Shown here in pieces: positions 1 to 7,491 of a DNA stretch of 64,000 bases. The notes below the pieces were generated by a model that searched no databases, had not been told where the DNA came from, and saw only the letters and a program-made list of their open reading frames with translations. Within the stretch, counting starts at the first letter, position 1. Every line of letters starts with the position of its first letter. The position numbers were made by a program, and so were the translations under genes. Source of the DNA: JALZKA01 sp963754045 (GTDB lineage Bacteria > Actinomycetota > Thermoleophilia > Solirubrobacterales > 70-9); assembly GCA_963754045.1 (NCBI GenBank), contig CAVWEN010000001.1:62001-126000 (forward strand), written 5' to 3'.

Positions 1-1199
1 CCCTCGGCAAAGGCGACGCCGGGATCGGCGGGAATGGTCCCGCCGCTCAGCATCGACGCCTCCAGGCGCTGGAGGTTGAAACGTGCACGTTCGGCCTCGC
101 CGCGGTGCTCGAAGGCAACGACCACGCGGTAGCCGGAGCGCACCTCACGCTCGAGCACCGGCTCTGCCTCGCCGATCGAACGCGCCGATGAGGCCGGCGC
201 CTGGGCGCGGAAGGCCAGATCGTCAGATTCGCCCTTCGCGTTGAGACGCAGCAACGCGCGCTCGGCTAGCGGCTCCGCCACGTCCACGTAGAGGCTGCGG
301 GCGTCGCTGGCGTGCATCGCGGCGGTCACGTCCTCCCAGTGGTCGCGGAGGGCGGGCTCGATCTCTTCGGCCCCGGCGACCAGAACAGCTGCGTCGTCGC
401 CGACCAGATCGAGCGGAGCGCGAAAGGAGTCGATCGGGAGGAGCTGGCCGATGTCGGGGCGCTCGTCGTCTTCGAGGGTTGCCTCGGCGAGCACGCGGTG
501 CTCGGATGCCAGCTCGGCCGCGGGCGAGAGCTCGATCGCCTCGGCTTCCCCCAGCGAACGCTGGGTGAAGGTCGAGAACCAGCGAATCGACTCGATCTCG
601 TCGCCGAACAGCTCAATGCGCGCGGCGCGGTCCTCGGTTGCGGGGAAGACGTCGAGGATGTCGCCGCGGATCGCGAACTGGCCGCGCTCCTCCACCTGCT
701 CGGCGCGCTCGTAGCCCGCATCGGCGAGCAACTCCGCGGCGAAGGTGAGGTCGATCTCCTCCCCCACCCGCAGCCCGAACCCCTCGGGCCGGAGCGATGC
801 GTCGGGAACGCATTCGGCCAGCGCCACCGCGCTGGCAACGATCACGTCCGGGTCGGCGCGGCCGAGGGCGTCCAGCGCCGCGATTCGCAGCCCCACGAGG
901 TGAGGCGGGGGTGCGATCTGGGAGGCATAGCCGGTGCCGCGCGCCGGGTAGTGACGCACCCGCCGCGGCGCGAGCCAGGTGCTGAGGTCGCGCGCGAGGT
1001 CGCGCGCGGCGACGTCGTCCGGCGCCACCACGACCACGGGGCCATCGGCAAAGAGGTCGGGGTCGTCGCTCAGCGCCGCGAGGAGAAATGGCTGGAGCGA
1101 GCCGGAGACGAGCGCCGAACCGCGGGCACGCGTGGCTTCGACCAGGTGCGGGTAGGCGTCGCCTTCGCGAGCGAGTGGGAGCAGGCCGCGAAGTGACAC
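1..1199 (-). CDS. mfd: Transcription-repair coupling factor Mfd, N-terminal part (gene runs off the left edge)
   Basis: Mfd displaces stalled RNA polymerase from DNA lesions and recruits UvrA. The minus strand is open from a GTG at 1199 to the window edge, giving about 399 residues of the N-terminal UvrB-homology module. The UvrB-like segment FAIRGDILDVFP lies at residues 175-186, followed by IELFGDEIESIRWF. The polymerase-interaction domain and the translocase motors would lie outside the window. The GTG start is supported by a TAACCT hexamer ending seven bases upstream, which suggests a leaderless transcript, and by the protein beginning with the family's usual 'SLRGLLPLA' type of segment. 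The next gene upstream ends 68 bases away, so mfd probably has its own promoter. Confidence 0.93.
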   Translation of the reverse strand, partial: MSLRGLLPLAREGDAYPHLVEATRARGSALVSGSLQPFLLAALSDDPDLFADGPVVVVAPDDVAARDLARDLSTWLAPRRVRHYPARGTGYASQIAPPPHLVGLRIAALDALGRADPDVIVASAVALAECVPDASLRPEGFGLRVGEEIDLTFAAELLADAGYERAEQVEERGQFAIRGDILDVFPATEDRAARIELFGDEIESIRWFSTFTQRSLGEAEAIELSPAAELASEHRVLAEATLEDDERPDIGQLLPIDSFRAPLDLVGDDAAVLVAGAEEIEPALRDHWEDVTAAMHASDARSLYVDVAEPLAERALLRLNAKGESDDLAFRAQAPASSARSIGEAEPVLEREVRSGYRVVVAFEHRGEAERARFNLQRLEASMLSGGTIPADPGVAFAE

Positions 1200-1206
1200 G
1201 CCGCTC

Positions 1207-1212
1207 AGGTTA
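1207..1212 (-). promoter_or_regulatory. Putative -10 element of a leaderless mfd promoter
   Basis: On the minus strand TAACCT is followed by seven bases and then the GTG start of mfd. This fits an actinobacterial TANNNT -10 box driving a transcript that begins at the start codon. No convincing -35 box was seen. Confidence 0.5.
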
Positions 1213-1267
1213 GGCGGCCACCCTCCCCGCCGAACGCGCGATTTTCACCGCGGTGAGGGGACGATCG

Positions 1268-1996
1268 CTACTTCGGCGGGTGGGGGCCGGGCAGGCCCGG
1301 GCCCGCGGCGGCCCATTCGACCTGCCCGACACCCTCGTCGCGCGAGCGCTCGACCACGCCGTCCCAACCGTGGAGCATCGTTTTCAGGCGAGCGACCGCC
1401 TCGGGCGGGTGCGTGGCGCAGCTGGCGGCAAGCGCCAGCGCGACCTCCTCGGTGCGGGCAGCGGGAGCGACCTTGTGAACCAGGCCCCAGCGCAGCGCCT
1501 CATCGGCCGCAACCTCCTTCGAGGTCAGCAGCAGGTACTTCGCGATCGACAGGCCGCACAGCGTGACCAGGCGGGCGGGCCCCACCGGCACGCCCAGCGC
1601 GGCACCGGGGAAGCGCAGCCGCAGGTTCGAACCACCGACGCGAACGTCGCAGGCAACCGCGATCTCGGCGCCACCGCCCACGCATGCGCCATGGCAGGCG
1701 GCCACCGTCGGCTTCGGAAACTCGACGAGTTGGTCGTAGAGGTCGGCGAAGAGCTGCATGCGGCGCACCTGCCCGTCGTGATCGAGTACCTCGCGCACGT
1801 CGGCGCCGGCGGAGAGCCCAAGGTGATCGGTCGAGGAGACGACGAGGGCACGCACCTCGGCGTCACCGCGCGCGGTGGCGAGGTGGGCGAGCAACTCCTC
1901 GAGCATCGGGGTGTTGATCGCGTTGCGTGAATCGGGCCGGTCGAGCTGCACCAGCGCGACACCCTCCTCCACCGAGTAGTTCGTGAGCTCACCCAT
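1268..1996 (-). CDS. Enoyl-CoA hydratase/isomerase (crotonase) family protein
   Basis: This 242-residue protein has the crotonase fold signature: the N-terminal block DRPDSRNAINTPML, the oxyanion-hole segment SAGADVREV and the helix GACVGGGAEIAVACD. The first acidic residue of hydratases is kept (GGGAE). The position that usually carries the second glutamate reads ALGVPVG, so a hydratase reaction is uncertain, and isomerase, hydrolase or another acyl-CoA chemistry is possible. The start ATG overlaps the pth stop by eight bases (ATGGGTGA), so translation is probably coupled to pth. Its product may act in fatty-acid or amino-acid degradation, but nothing in the neighbourhood fixes the substrate. 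Confidence 0.88.
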   Translation of the reverse strand: MGELTNYSVEEGVALVQLDRPDSRNAINTPMLEELLAHLATARGDAEVRALVVSSTDHLGLSAGADVREVLDHDGQVRRMQLFADLYDQLVEFPKPTVAACHGACVGGGAEIAVACDVRVGGSNLRLRFPGAALGVPVGPARLVTLCGLSIAKYLLLTSKEVAADEALRWGLVHKVAPAARTEEVALALAASCATHPPEAVARLKTMLHGWDGVVERSRDEGVGQVEWAAAGPGLPGPHPPK

Positions 1997-2591
1997 CGTC
2001 GTCGCCCGAAGCTAGCCGCTCGACGAGACTCTCGACCTCGCGGGCGGCGGAATCGATCAACTCGCGCACCTGCTCTCCGGACTCGTCGAAACGTCCGAGC
2101 ACATGGGCGGAGACGATCTCCGGGTCGGTTGAGTCGGGACGACCGACGCCCACGCGGACGCGCCAGAAGTCGGTTGAACCGAGCCCCTCGCGCAGCGACT
2201 TCATCCCGTTGTGGCCGGCCGAGCCGCCCCCGAGCTTCGAGCGGATCTCGCCAAAGAGCAGGTCGATCTCGTCGTGGACCACGACGACGTGGTCGAGGGG
2301 GATGCGAAGCGAGCCGCGCGCCGGGCCGACGGCGCTGCCCGACTCGTTCATATAGGTGAGCGGCTGAATGACGGCCACCCGTGGACCACCAGGGCGGACA
2401 CGGCCTTCGGCCAGCAGCGCACGAAACTTCTCCTTCGGCTTGGGAAGGTCCCAGCGGAGCGCGAGCTGCTCGGCCACCGCGAAGCCGACGTTGTGCCGGG
2501 TGCCGGCGTACTTCGCCCCGGGGTTCCCAAGTCCAACCACGAGGATGCGATCGCCGGGGTCACCCTCACGGCGGCGCCGGAAGAGATTCAG
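1989..2591 (-). CDS. pth: Peptidyl-tRNA hydrolase
   Basis: Pth recycles peptidyl-tRNA released from stalled ribosomes. The sequence shows VVGLGNPG, the catalytic histidine in TRHNVGF, the QPLTYMNESG loop, the catalytic aspartate region VVHDEIDL and GGGSAGHNGMKS, all diagnostic of the bacterial family. It is the usual partner of rplY, which lies immediately upstream. The start is unclear. I place it at a CTG (2591) because a GAGGA sits nine bases upstream, inside the end of rplY, and the resulting 200 residues match family length. An in-frame ATG at 2657, overlapping rplY by 62 bases, and a GTG at 2540, which would clip the first beta strand, are the alternatives. Confidence 0.93.
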   Translation of the reverse strand: MNLFRRRREGDPGDRILVVGLGNPGAKYAGTRHNVGFAVAEQLALRWDLPKPKEKFRALLAEGRVRPGGPRVAVIQPLTYMNESGSAVGPARGSLRIPLDHVVVVHDEIDLLFGEIRSKLGGGSAGHNGMKSLREGLGSTDFWRVRVGVGRPDSTDPEIVSAHVLGRFDESGEQVRELIDSAAREVESLVERLASGDDDG

Positions 2592-2595
2592 GGGG

Positions 2596-3312
2596 TTATT
2601 CCTCGGAGTCGCCGGAGGACTCGGCGTCGCCGCCGTCGCCCTCGCCGTCAGCGGCATCGTCGCCGCCCTCGACCGGTTCGCCGTCCTCGCCGACGAGCTC
2701 GGCCTCTTCCTCGACGTCGGGCTCGGGCTCCTCCTCAACGCGAGGCGGACTGAGGGTCGCAATCGTGACCTCTTCGGCCTCGATTCCCTCGCCGAGCACG
2801 AACTCCACGCCCTCGGGTGCGACCACGGAATCAAGCTGCATCGTGTCGCCGATGACCATGCCCGACACGTCCACCGCGATGGACTCGGGGATGGCGGTCG
2901 GCAAGGCCTCGACGGTGACCTCGTGGGTGATGTGCTCCAGCACGCCGCCCTCCTTCACACCGGGCGAATCCTCCGTGCCGAGCAGCTCGATCGAGACCTC
3001 GGACTGGATCGCCTGGTCGAGGCGCACCACCTGAAGGTCGAGATGAATCGTATTGCCGCGTACCGGATGGCGCTGCTGCTCCTTGACGACGACCGGCTCG
3101 GCACCGGCCCCGTCGAGGACGAGGTCGATCAGCGCGCCACCCTCGGCCAGGGCGTTGCGCAGGTCGCGCTCGCCGACCTGAAAGGCGCGGGCCGGCTCGC
3201 CGCCGGAGTACACGACACCGGGCACCAAACCCTCGCGACGAAGACGGCGCGTGGTGCGCGAACCGAACTCGGTGCGCGCGTCTACCTGAAGCTGTGTGCG
3301 GTCTGAGGCCAT
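2596..3312 (-). CDS. rplY: Large-subunit ribosomal protein L25 (CTC/TL5 type)
   Basis: L25 binds 5S rRNA in the large ribosomal subunit. The 238-residue product is the long TL5/CTC form. An N-terminal L25 domain (about residues 1-95, with TRRLRREGLVPGVVYSGG) is followed by a C-terminal TL5 domain (about 100-190, with HITHEVTVEALPTAIPESI). A roughly 45-residue tail made almost wholly of Asp, Glu, Gly and Ser follows. The acidic tail is longer than usual but is seen in actinobacterial homologues. The ATG at 3312 was chosen because the L25 domain starts directly after it and a TATCCT hexamer lies 12 bases upstream. It precedes pth, the common bacterial order. Confidence 0.95.
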   Translation of the reverse strand: MASDRTQLQVDARTEFGSRTTRRLRREGLVPGVVYSGGEPARAFQVGERDLRNALAEGGALIDLVLDGAGAEPVVVKEQQRHPVRGNTIHLDLQVVRLDQAIQSEVSIELLGTEDSPGVKEGGVLEHITHEVTVEALPTAIPESIAVDVSGMVIGDTMQLDSVVAPEGVEFVLGEGIEAEEVTIATLSPPRVEEEPEPDVEEEAELVGEDGEPVEGGDDAADGEGDGGDAESSGDSEE

Positions 3313-3324
3313 CGGCGGCGAATG

Positions 3325-3330
3325 AGGATA
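3325..3330 (-). promoter_or_regulatory. Putative -10 element for rplY
   Basis: Minus-strand TATCCT lies 12 bases before the rplY start, predicting a leader of only about five bases. It sits in the 25-base gap after the phosphodiesterase gene. Confidence 0.35.
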
Positions 3331-3337
3331 CCCAGCG

Positions 3338-4105
3338 CTAGCGCTGCTCATCGAACAGACGCGGATCGTTGGTGCAGACGCCGTCCACGCCGCACCCCGC
3401 AATCTCCGCGATGCGATCCCGATCGTCCACCGTCCAGCAGATCAGCTCGCAGCCCGCGTCGTGGGCGGCCTCGACGATCGACCGGGTCACGAGCGCGTGG
3501 TAGAGCCAGACGAAATCCACGTCGAGGCGCGGGGCGTGGCGGCGAATCAGGGTCGGCAGACGGGCGCGGAGCGCCAACATGCCGGCGAGGACGAACGGGC
3601 GTCCAACTCGGCTGCGGGTCCAGTCGCGGCTCACCCGCGGCAGGGTCCAGCCGCGGCGCAGAACGGGCTCGAGCTCACCGAGGGCGTGGATGCTTCGGAC
3701 CTCCATCGTCGAGGTCATCGCGCGCTCGATCAGGTCGCGCTCGCGTAGTGCGGCGACGATCTCGTCCTCCCGCCCCGCGACCTTCAGATCGAGGTCGATT
3801 CCAACCCGGTCGAGCGGCGGACGGGTGAAGGCGTCCAGGGCTTCGTCGAGGGCCAGTTCAGGCCCCGACCTGGCCGCCGCCCAGTCGTGGGCGACCAGCA
3901 GGGGACCAGTCCCCTTGTCGGGGCCGGACGGAGCGGTTCGCCAGTCGCGGCCGTCAGGGAAGTCCGAGTGGGGGCGCAGCACGTCGAACTCGATCACGTC
4001 GACCCCCACTTCGACGGCAGTGGTGAAGCTGGCGATGCTGTTGCCCGGAACGATCGCATCGGCGCCCTTGTGGCCGACCCGTAACAGGCGGGCGCCCTCA
4101 GGCAT
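3338..4105 (-). CDS. Glycerophosphodiester phosphodiesterase family protein
   Basis: The 255-residue protein belongs to the GDPD TIM-barrel family, which hydrolyses glycerophosphodiesters to glycerol-3-phosphate and an alcohol. The N-terminal catalytic block is LRVGHKGADAIVPGNSIASF, where the usual HRGxxxxxPENT appears as HKG...PGNS. The metal-binding acidic pair is in VIEFDV and the second histidine in LLVAHDW. The end of the barrel carries CWTVDDRDRIAEIAGCGVDGVCTNDP, typical of the family. There is no signal peptide, so it should be cytoplasmic. The Arg-to-Lys change in the first motif may alter specificity. The gene ends 25 bases before rplY. Confidence 0.9.
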   Translation of the reverse strand: MPEGARLLRVGHKGADAIVPGNSIASFTTAVEVGVDVIEFDVLRPHSDFPDGRDWRTAPSGPDKGTGPLLVAHDWAAARSGPELALDEALDAFTRPPLDRVGIDLDLKVAGREDEIVAALRERDLIERAMTSTMEVRSIHALGELEPVLRRGWTLPRVSRDWTRSRVGRPFVLAGMLALRARLPTLIRRHAPRLDVDFVWLYHALVTRSIVEAAHDAGCELICWTVDDRDRIAEIAGCGVDGVCTNDPRLFDEQR

Positions 4106-4225
4106 TTGGCCGTGCGCTCGCGGCGCGCGGCGACCTTGGCTTGCCCGGGAGCTCGAGCTGTTCGAGGGTGCGGTCGTCCATGCGCGGGGCGAAGCCTAGG
4201 CAGGTTGCTCGCCCGGTCGTAGATA

Positions 4226-4231
4226 TAGGTT
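4226..4231 (+). promoter_or_regulatory. Putative -10 element of a leaderless promoter
   Basis: TAGGTT is followed by six bases and then the ATG at 4238, matching the TANNNT spacing seen at other genes here. The surrounding tagatataggtt is the most AT-rich spot of the intergenic region. Confidence 0.45.
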
Positions 4232-4237
4232 CCTCGC

Positions 4238-4705
4238 ATGAGCGAGGGGATGCTCACTGACATCGCGCGACGCCGGCTCGCGGCGCTGCTACTGATCGCC
4301 GGGCTGATGATCGGTGGGCTGGCGATCGCCGACGTGGGGCCGTTTTCCGACCCGCCCACACCGGAGGAAGCGGTCAAAGAGACGGTGACCGAGTTCTACG
4401 ACGCAGCTTCAAACGGTGATTTCGAGCGCTACTGCGATCTGCTGACCCAGACCGCGAGAGACGGTGTCAGGGCGAACGCGGCACGGCTGGTCGAGGAGGC
4501 CGGCGGGCTCAACTGCCCGGCGATCCTCGAGATTGCAAAGGAGGCCCTTACCGAAACCGAGGCGCGCATCCGGGAGGTGAGCGTGAGTGGCAACCGGGCG
4601 CGCGTGGAGGTGAGCCTGCAGCTGGCCGACGAGGCAGTCCAGCCACGCACGGTGATCCTCGAGCTCGACCCCGCGGGCAGCTGGAAGGTCTCGGACCCGG
4701 GCTAG
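4238..4705 (+). CDS. Hypothetical membrane-anchored protein, NTF2/SnoaL-like fold suspected
   Basis: The 155-residue product begins with a short positive stretch and one hydrophobic helix (about residues 13-32) that should anchor it in the membrane with the rest outside. The outer part reads EEAVKETVTEFYDAASNGDFERYCDLLT and ends in EVSLQLADEAVQPRTVILELDPAGSWKVSDPG. That pattern (a helix with 'A..NGDFE..CDLLT', then strands ending 'W.V.D') is typical of small NTF2-like lipid- or wall-associated actinobacterial proteins. Two cysteines in the outer domain could form a disulfide. No catalytic residues can be named. The gene stands alone between two minus-strand units and is convergent with prs. 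Confidence 0.75.
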   Translation: MSEGMLTDIARRRLAALLLIAGLMIGGLAIADVGPFSDPPTPEEAVKETVTEFYDAASNGDFERYCDLLTQTARDGVRANAARLVEEAGGLNCPAILEIAKEALTETEARIREVSVSGNRARVEVSLQLADEAVQPRTVILELDPAGSWKVSDPG

Positions 4706-4722
4706 GACAACTGCCCTACCAG

Positions 4723-4740
4723 GCGGGCCCAGTCGCCCGC
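4723..4740. terminator. Hairpin between convergent genes, possible bidirectional terminator
   Basis: GCGGGC and GCCCGC form a perfect six-base-pair stem with a six-base loop between the stop codons of the hypothetical gene and prs. There is no T tract on either strand, so its role as a terminator is only suggested by position. Confidence 0.35.
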
Positions 4741-5771
4741 TAGAACAGCTGGTTCTCGCCGGCGAAGATCTCGGAGACCGAGTCGTCGGCGAAGATGCGG
4801 CGGATCGAATCCGCGAGGATCTGCGACGCGTGCAGGACGGTGATGTTGTCGGGCGCGCCGGGGGCAAGCGGCACCGTATCCGTAACGACGATGCGTTCGA
4901 TGCCGGAGTTCTCGTAGGCGAGGCGCTCGTACGCCGGGCCAGAGAAGAGACCGTGGGTGGCAGTGGCGATCACCTTGGCCGCGCCGGCCTCGAGGACGGT
5001 CTTGGCAGCTGAGCAGAGGGTGCCGGCGGTGTCGATCATGTCGTCGACGAGTACTGCGGTCTTGCCCTCGACCTCACCGACCACGTAGCCCGTCTTCGCC
5101 TCGTTCTGCTTCGGGCGTTCCTTCTCCATCACGGCCCAATGCACGCCGACCTTGCGGGCGAAGTTCCGCGCGACCTTCACCCGGCCGGCGTCGGGCGAGA
5201 CGATCACAAGCTCTTCGGAGAAGACCTGGTCCATGAAGTACTGGGTGAGCATCGGCATCGCCGTCATGTGATCCACCGGCTTGGAGAAGAAGCCCTGGAC
5301 CTGGCCGGAGTGGAGGTCCATGGTGAGCACGCGATCAACACCTACGGCCTCGAGACATTGGGCGACGACTCTTGCGGAAATCGGCTCGCGAGGAGCAGAC
5401 TTCTTGTCCTGACGGCTGTAGCCGTACCAGGGCATGACCGCGATGATGCGATGTGCCGAGGCGCCCTTCGCGGCGTCGATCATCACCATCAGCTCCATCA
5501 GCGCGTCATTCGGGGTCATGTCCTGCGCGAGGTTCGCGGCGGTGGACTGGACGAGGAAGACGTCGGCACCGCGGATGGACTCCTCGTAGCGGCAATAGAC
5601 CTCGCCGTCGGCGAAAGTGCGCAGGTCGACGCGGCCGAGGTCGACGTTGAGCTGGCCGGCGATTCGCGCGGCCTGCTCCATCGAGGCGCGACCGCCGAAG
5701 ACCATCAGCCGCTTCGTGTAGTCGTGCACTATCGAGCTGACGGGCTGTGGGCTCTCCTCGATCGCGCTCAT
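4740..5771 (-). CDS. prs: Ribose-phosphate pyrophosphokinase
   Basis: Prs makes PRPP from ribose-5-phosphate and ATP for nucleotide, histidine and tryptophan synthesis. The class I signature is complete: FADGEVYCRYEESIRGADVFLVQ, the ATP-binding MPWYGYSRQDKK, the metal-binding histidine in TMDLHSGQVQGFF, and the PRPP loop VLVDDMIDTAGTL. The length of 343 residues is slightly above the usual 310-330 because of a short N-terminal extension. The start ATG at 5771 was chosen because a GAGG lies six bases upstream and because an earlier in-frame ATG would overlap glmU. It follows glmU by 28 bases, a common pairing that links UDP-GlcNAc and PRPP supply in one operon. Confidence 0.97.
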   Translation of the reverse strand: MSAIEESPQPVSSIVHDYTKRLMVFGGRASMEQAARIAGQLNVDLGRVDLRTFADGEVYCRYEESIRGADVFLVQSTAANLAQDMTPNDALMELMVMIDAAKGASAHRIIAVMPWYGYSRQDKKSAPREPISARVVAQCLEAVGVDRVLTMDLHSGQVQGFFSKPVDHMTAMPMLTQYFMDQVFSEELVIVSPDAGRVKVARNFARKVGVHWAVMEKERPKQNEAKTGYVVGEVEGKTAVLVDDMIDTAGTLCSAAKTVLEAGAAKVIATATHGLFSGPAYERLAYENSGIERIVVTDTVPLAPGAPDNITVLHASQILADSIRRIFADDSVSEIFAGENQLF

Positions 5772-5799
5772 GAACGCCTCGTGGGTCGGCGTCGGGCGC

Positions 5800-7239
5800 T
5801 CACTCGGCGTCCTTCGTGTCGCTGTTGCCGGATCGGCGGTTCGAGTAGCCATCGATGTTGCGCTGGTTGATGTCGCTCACCCCGAGCGCGCCGTCAGGCA
5901 CATCTTTACGGATCACGGCGCCGGCGCCAGTGTAAGCGTCTTTGCCGACCTCCACCGGGGCGACCAGTGAGGTGTTGACCCCAATTCGCGCACCTTCCCC
6001 GATCTTCGTGCGGTGCTTGTCCTGCCCGTCGTAGTTGGCGGTGATCATCCCGGCGCCGAGGTTCGCGCCCGCACCGACGTCGGCGTCGCCCAAGTACGAG
6101 AGGTGCGGGATCTTCGCCCCCTCCCCAACTTCGGAATTCTTCACCTCGGCGAACGCGCCGACCTTCGAGCCGTTGGCGAGGCGCGTCCCGGGCCGCAGAT
6201 GCGCGAACGGGCCGACGACGCACTCGTTGCCAACCTCGCATTCGACCAAAAAGGAGTGCGGAGCCTGCACCGACGCGCCGATGCGCGAATCGGTGATGGT
6301 GGTGTGCGGCCCGACGATCGAGTCCGCGCCGATGGTCGTGTTGCCTCGAAGCGACGTGCCGGGTTCGATCCGGGCGTCCTGGGCGATCTCGACACCCGCG
6401 TCGATCCAGGTGGACGACGGGTCGGTGATGGTTACCCCGCCGAGCATGTGTCCTTCACAAATCTTGCGCCGGGCCTCGAGCGTGACCCGTGCGAGGTCGG
6501 CGCGGTTGTTCACGCCGAGGTTGACGTTCGGGTCGTCGGCGAGATACGCGGCGACCAGCCCGCCATCGGAGCGCATCAGCGGCAGGGCGTCGCCGAGGTA
6601 GAACTCGCCTGCCTCCTCGTTCATCTCGATGCGGCAGATGGCGTCGGCGAAAGCAGCGCCGTCAAGGCAGTAGGTGCCAGTGTTGATTTCGCGGGTGGCG
6701 AGGATCTCGGCGGGCACCGATTCGGGATTCTTGGTTTCGACAATGCGCTCGACCGAGCCATCGCCGGCGCGCACGATGCGGCCGTAGGCGCCGGGGTCGT
6801 CGAGCTCGACGCTCATGATCGTTGCCGCGGCACCCGCCTCGCGGTGAGCGGCGATCAGGCCGGAGATGATCGCGGCGTTGACAAGCGGGTGGTCGCCCGA
6901 AAGGACCACGACCTCGCTCGAGTCGCGGATTAGCTCGATCGCTGCCCGCATGGCGCCGCCGGTTCCGTTCGCCTCCTCCTGCACGACGGTCTCGGCGCCT
7001 TCCGGCAGCCCGGAGGTGATGTCGCGGTCGGGCGAGACGATCACCGCCACGCGTCCCGCACCTGCCTTTTGCGCCGCGAGCACAGGCCAGGCGATCATCG
7101 GCCGTCCGCACACCTGGTGCAGAACCTTGGGCAGCGAAGAGCGCATGCGCGTACCTTCGCCCGCGGCCATGATCAGGACCGTGGGTGGGCTAGCCCCTAC
7201 CCGGGGCGCCAGGTCAGTTTCGCGACTTGCGTCGCTCAT
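5800..7239 (-). CDS. glmU: Bifunctional N-acetylglucosamine-1-phosphate uridyltransferase / glucosamine-1-phosphate acetyltransferase
   Basis: GlmU makes UDP-N-acetylglucosamine, the wall precursor, in the cytoplasm. The N-terminal uridyltransferase half starts with LIMAAGEGTRMRSSLPKVLH and contains VVLSGDHPLVN. The C-terminal half is a left-handed beta helix of hexapeptide repeats that includes PFAHLRPGTRL, KNSEVGEGAKIPHLSYLGD and ITANYDGQDKHRTKIG, the acetyl-CoA-binding region. The 479-residue length fits actinobacterial GlmU. The ATG at 7239 was chosen over more upstream ATGs because those add a low-complexity arginine-rich extension, and because AGGGA lies just before it. prs follows 28 bases downstream. 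Confidence 0.97.
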   Translation of the reverse strand: MSDASRETDLAPRVGASPPTVLIMAAGEGTRMRSSLPKVLHQVCGRPMIAWPVLAAQKAGAGRVAVIVSPDRDITSGLPEGAETVVQEEANGTGGAMRAAIELIRDSSEVVVLSGDHPLVNAAIISGLIAAHREAGAAATIMSVELDDPGAYGRIVRAGDGSVERIVETKNPESVPAEILATREINTGTYCLDGAAFADAICRIEMNEEAGEFYLGDALPLMRSDGGLVAAYLADDPNVNLGVNNRADLARVTLEARRKICEGHMLGGVTITDPSSTWIDAGVEIAQDARIEPGTSLRGNTTIGADSIVGPHTTITDSRIGASVQAPHSFLVECEVGNECVVGPFAHLRPGTRLANGSKVGAFAEVKNSEVGEGAKIPHLSYLGDADVGAGANLGAGMITANYDGQDKHRTKIGEGARIGVNTSLVAPVEVGKDAYTGAGAVIRKDVPDGALGVSDINQRNIDGYSNRRSGNSDTKDAE

Positions 7240-7389
7240 TTGGTCCCTGAGCTCACCGCGCAATCGTAGTCGCGGCTTTCGCCGGACTGCCACCACGGGC
7301 GCCGCAACCCACGTGCGAGCGGATTCCGAAGCCGGGCGAGCGGCGCGATTGCGGGCCTCACGCTGCAAACGCACCCATCGGCGCGACCT

Positions 7390-7395
7390 TAGACT
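7390..7395 (+). promoter_or_regulatory. Putative -10 element for the tRNA-Gln gene
   Basis: TAGACT ends 11 bases before the mature tRNA 5' end. The same hexamer precedes the R2lox gene at 20006. No clear -35 was found. Confidence 0.4.
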
Positions 7396-7406
7396 CAGTG
7401 CGATCA

Positions 7407-7478
7407 TGGGGAGTCGGCTAATTGGCAAGCCTCTGGCTTTTGGTGCCAGCTATCCCGGTTCAAGTCCGGGCTCCCCAG
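7407..7478 (+). tRNA. tRNA-Gln (anticodon TTG)
   Basis: A 72-base cloverleaf can be folded by eye. The acceptor stem TGGGGAG pairs with CTCCCCA, the D arm contains TAATTGGCAA, and the anticodon stem CTGGC/GCCAG closes the seven-base loop TTTTGGT with anticodon TTG. The T arm is CCCGG-TTCAAGT-CCGGG and the discriminator is G. CCA is not encoded (the next bases are TGA), so it must be added after transcription. The gene lies on the plus strand between two minus-strand genes. Confidence 0.95.
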
Positions 7479-7491
7479 TGAGCTTGCGGCC

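Noticed and set aside
312..1196. Plus-strand frame of 294 codons at the left edge
   Set aside because: The minus strand in the same place encodes clear Mfd sequence; the plus frame has no family features.
1245..1256. Palindrome TCACCGCGGTGA upstream of mfd
   Set aside because: A 12-base GC palindrome is not rare in DNA this rich in G and C, and it has no T tract or repeat partner. Kept only as a note.
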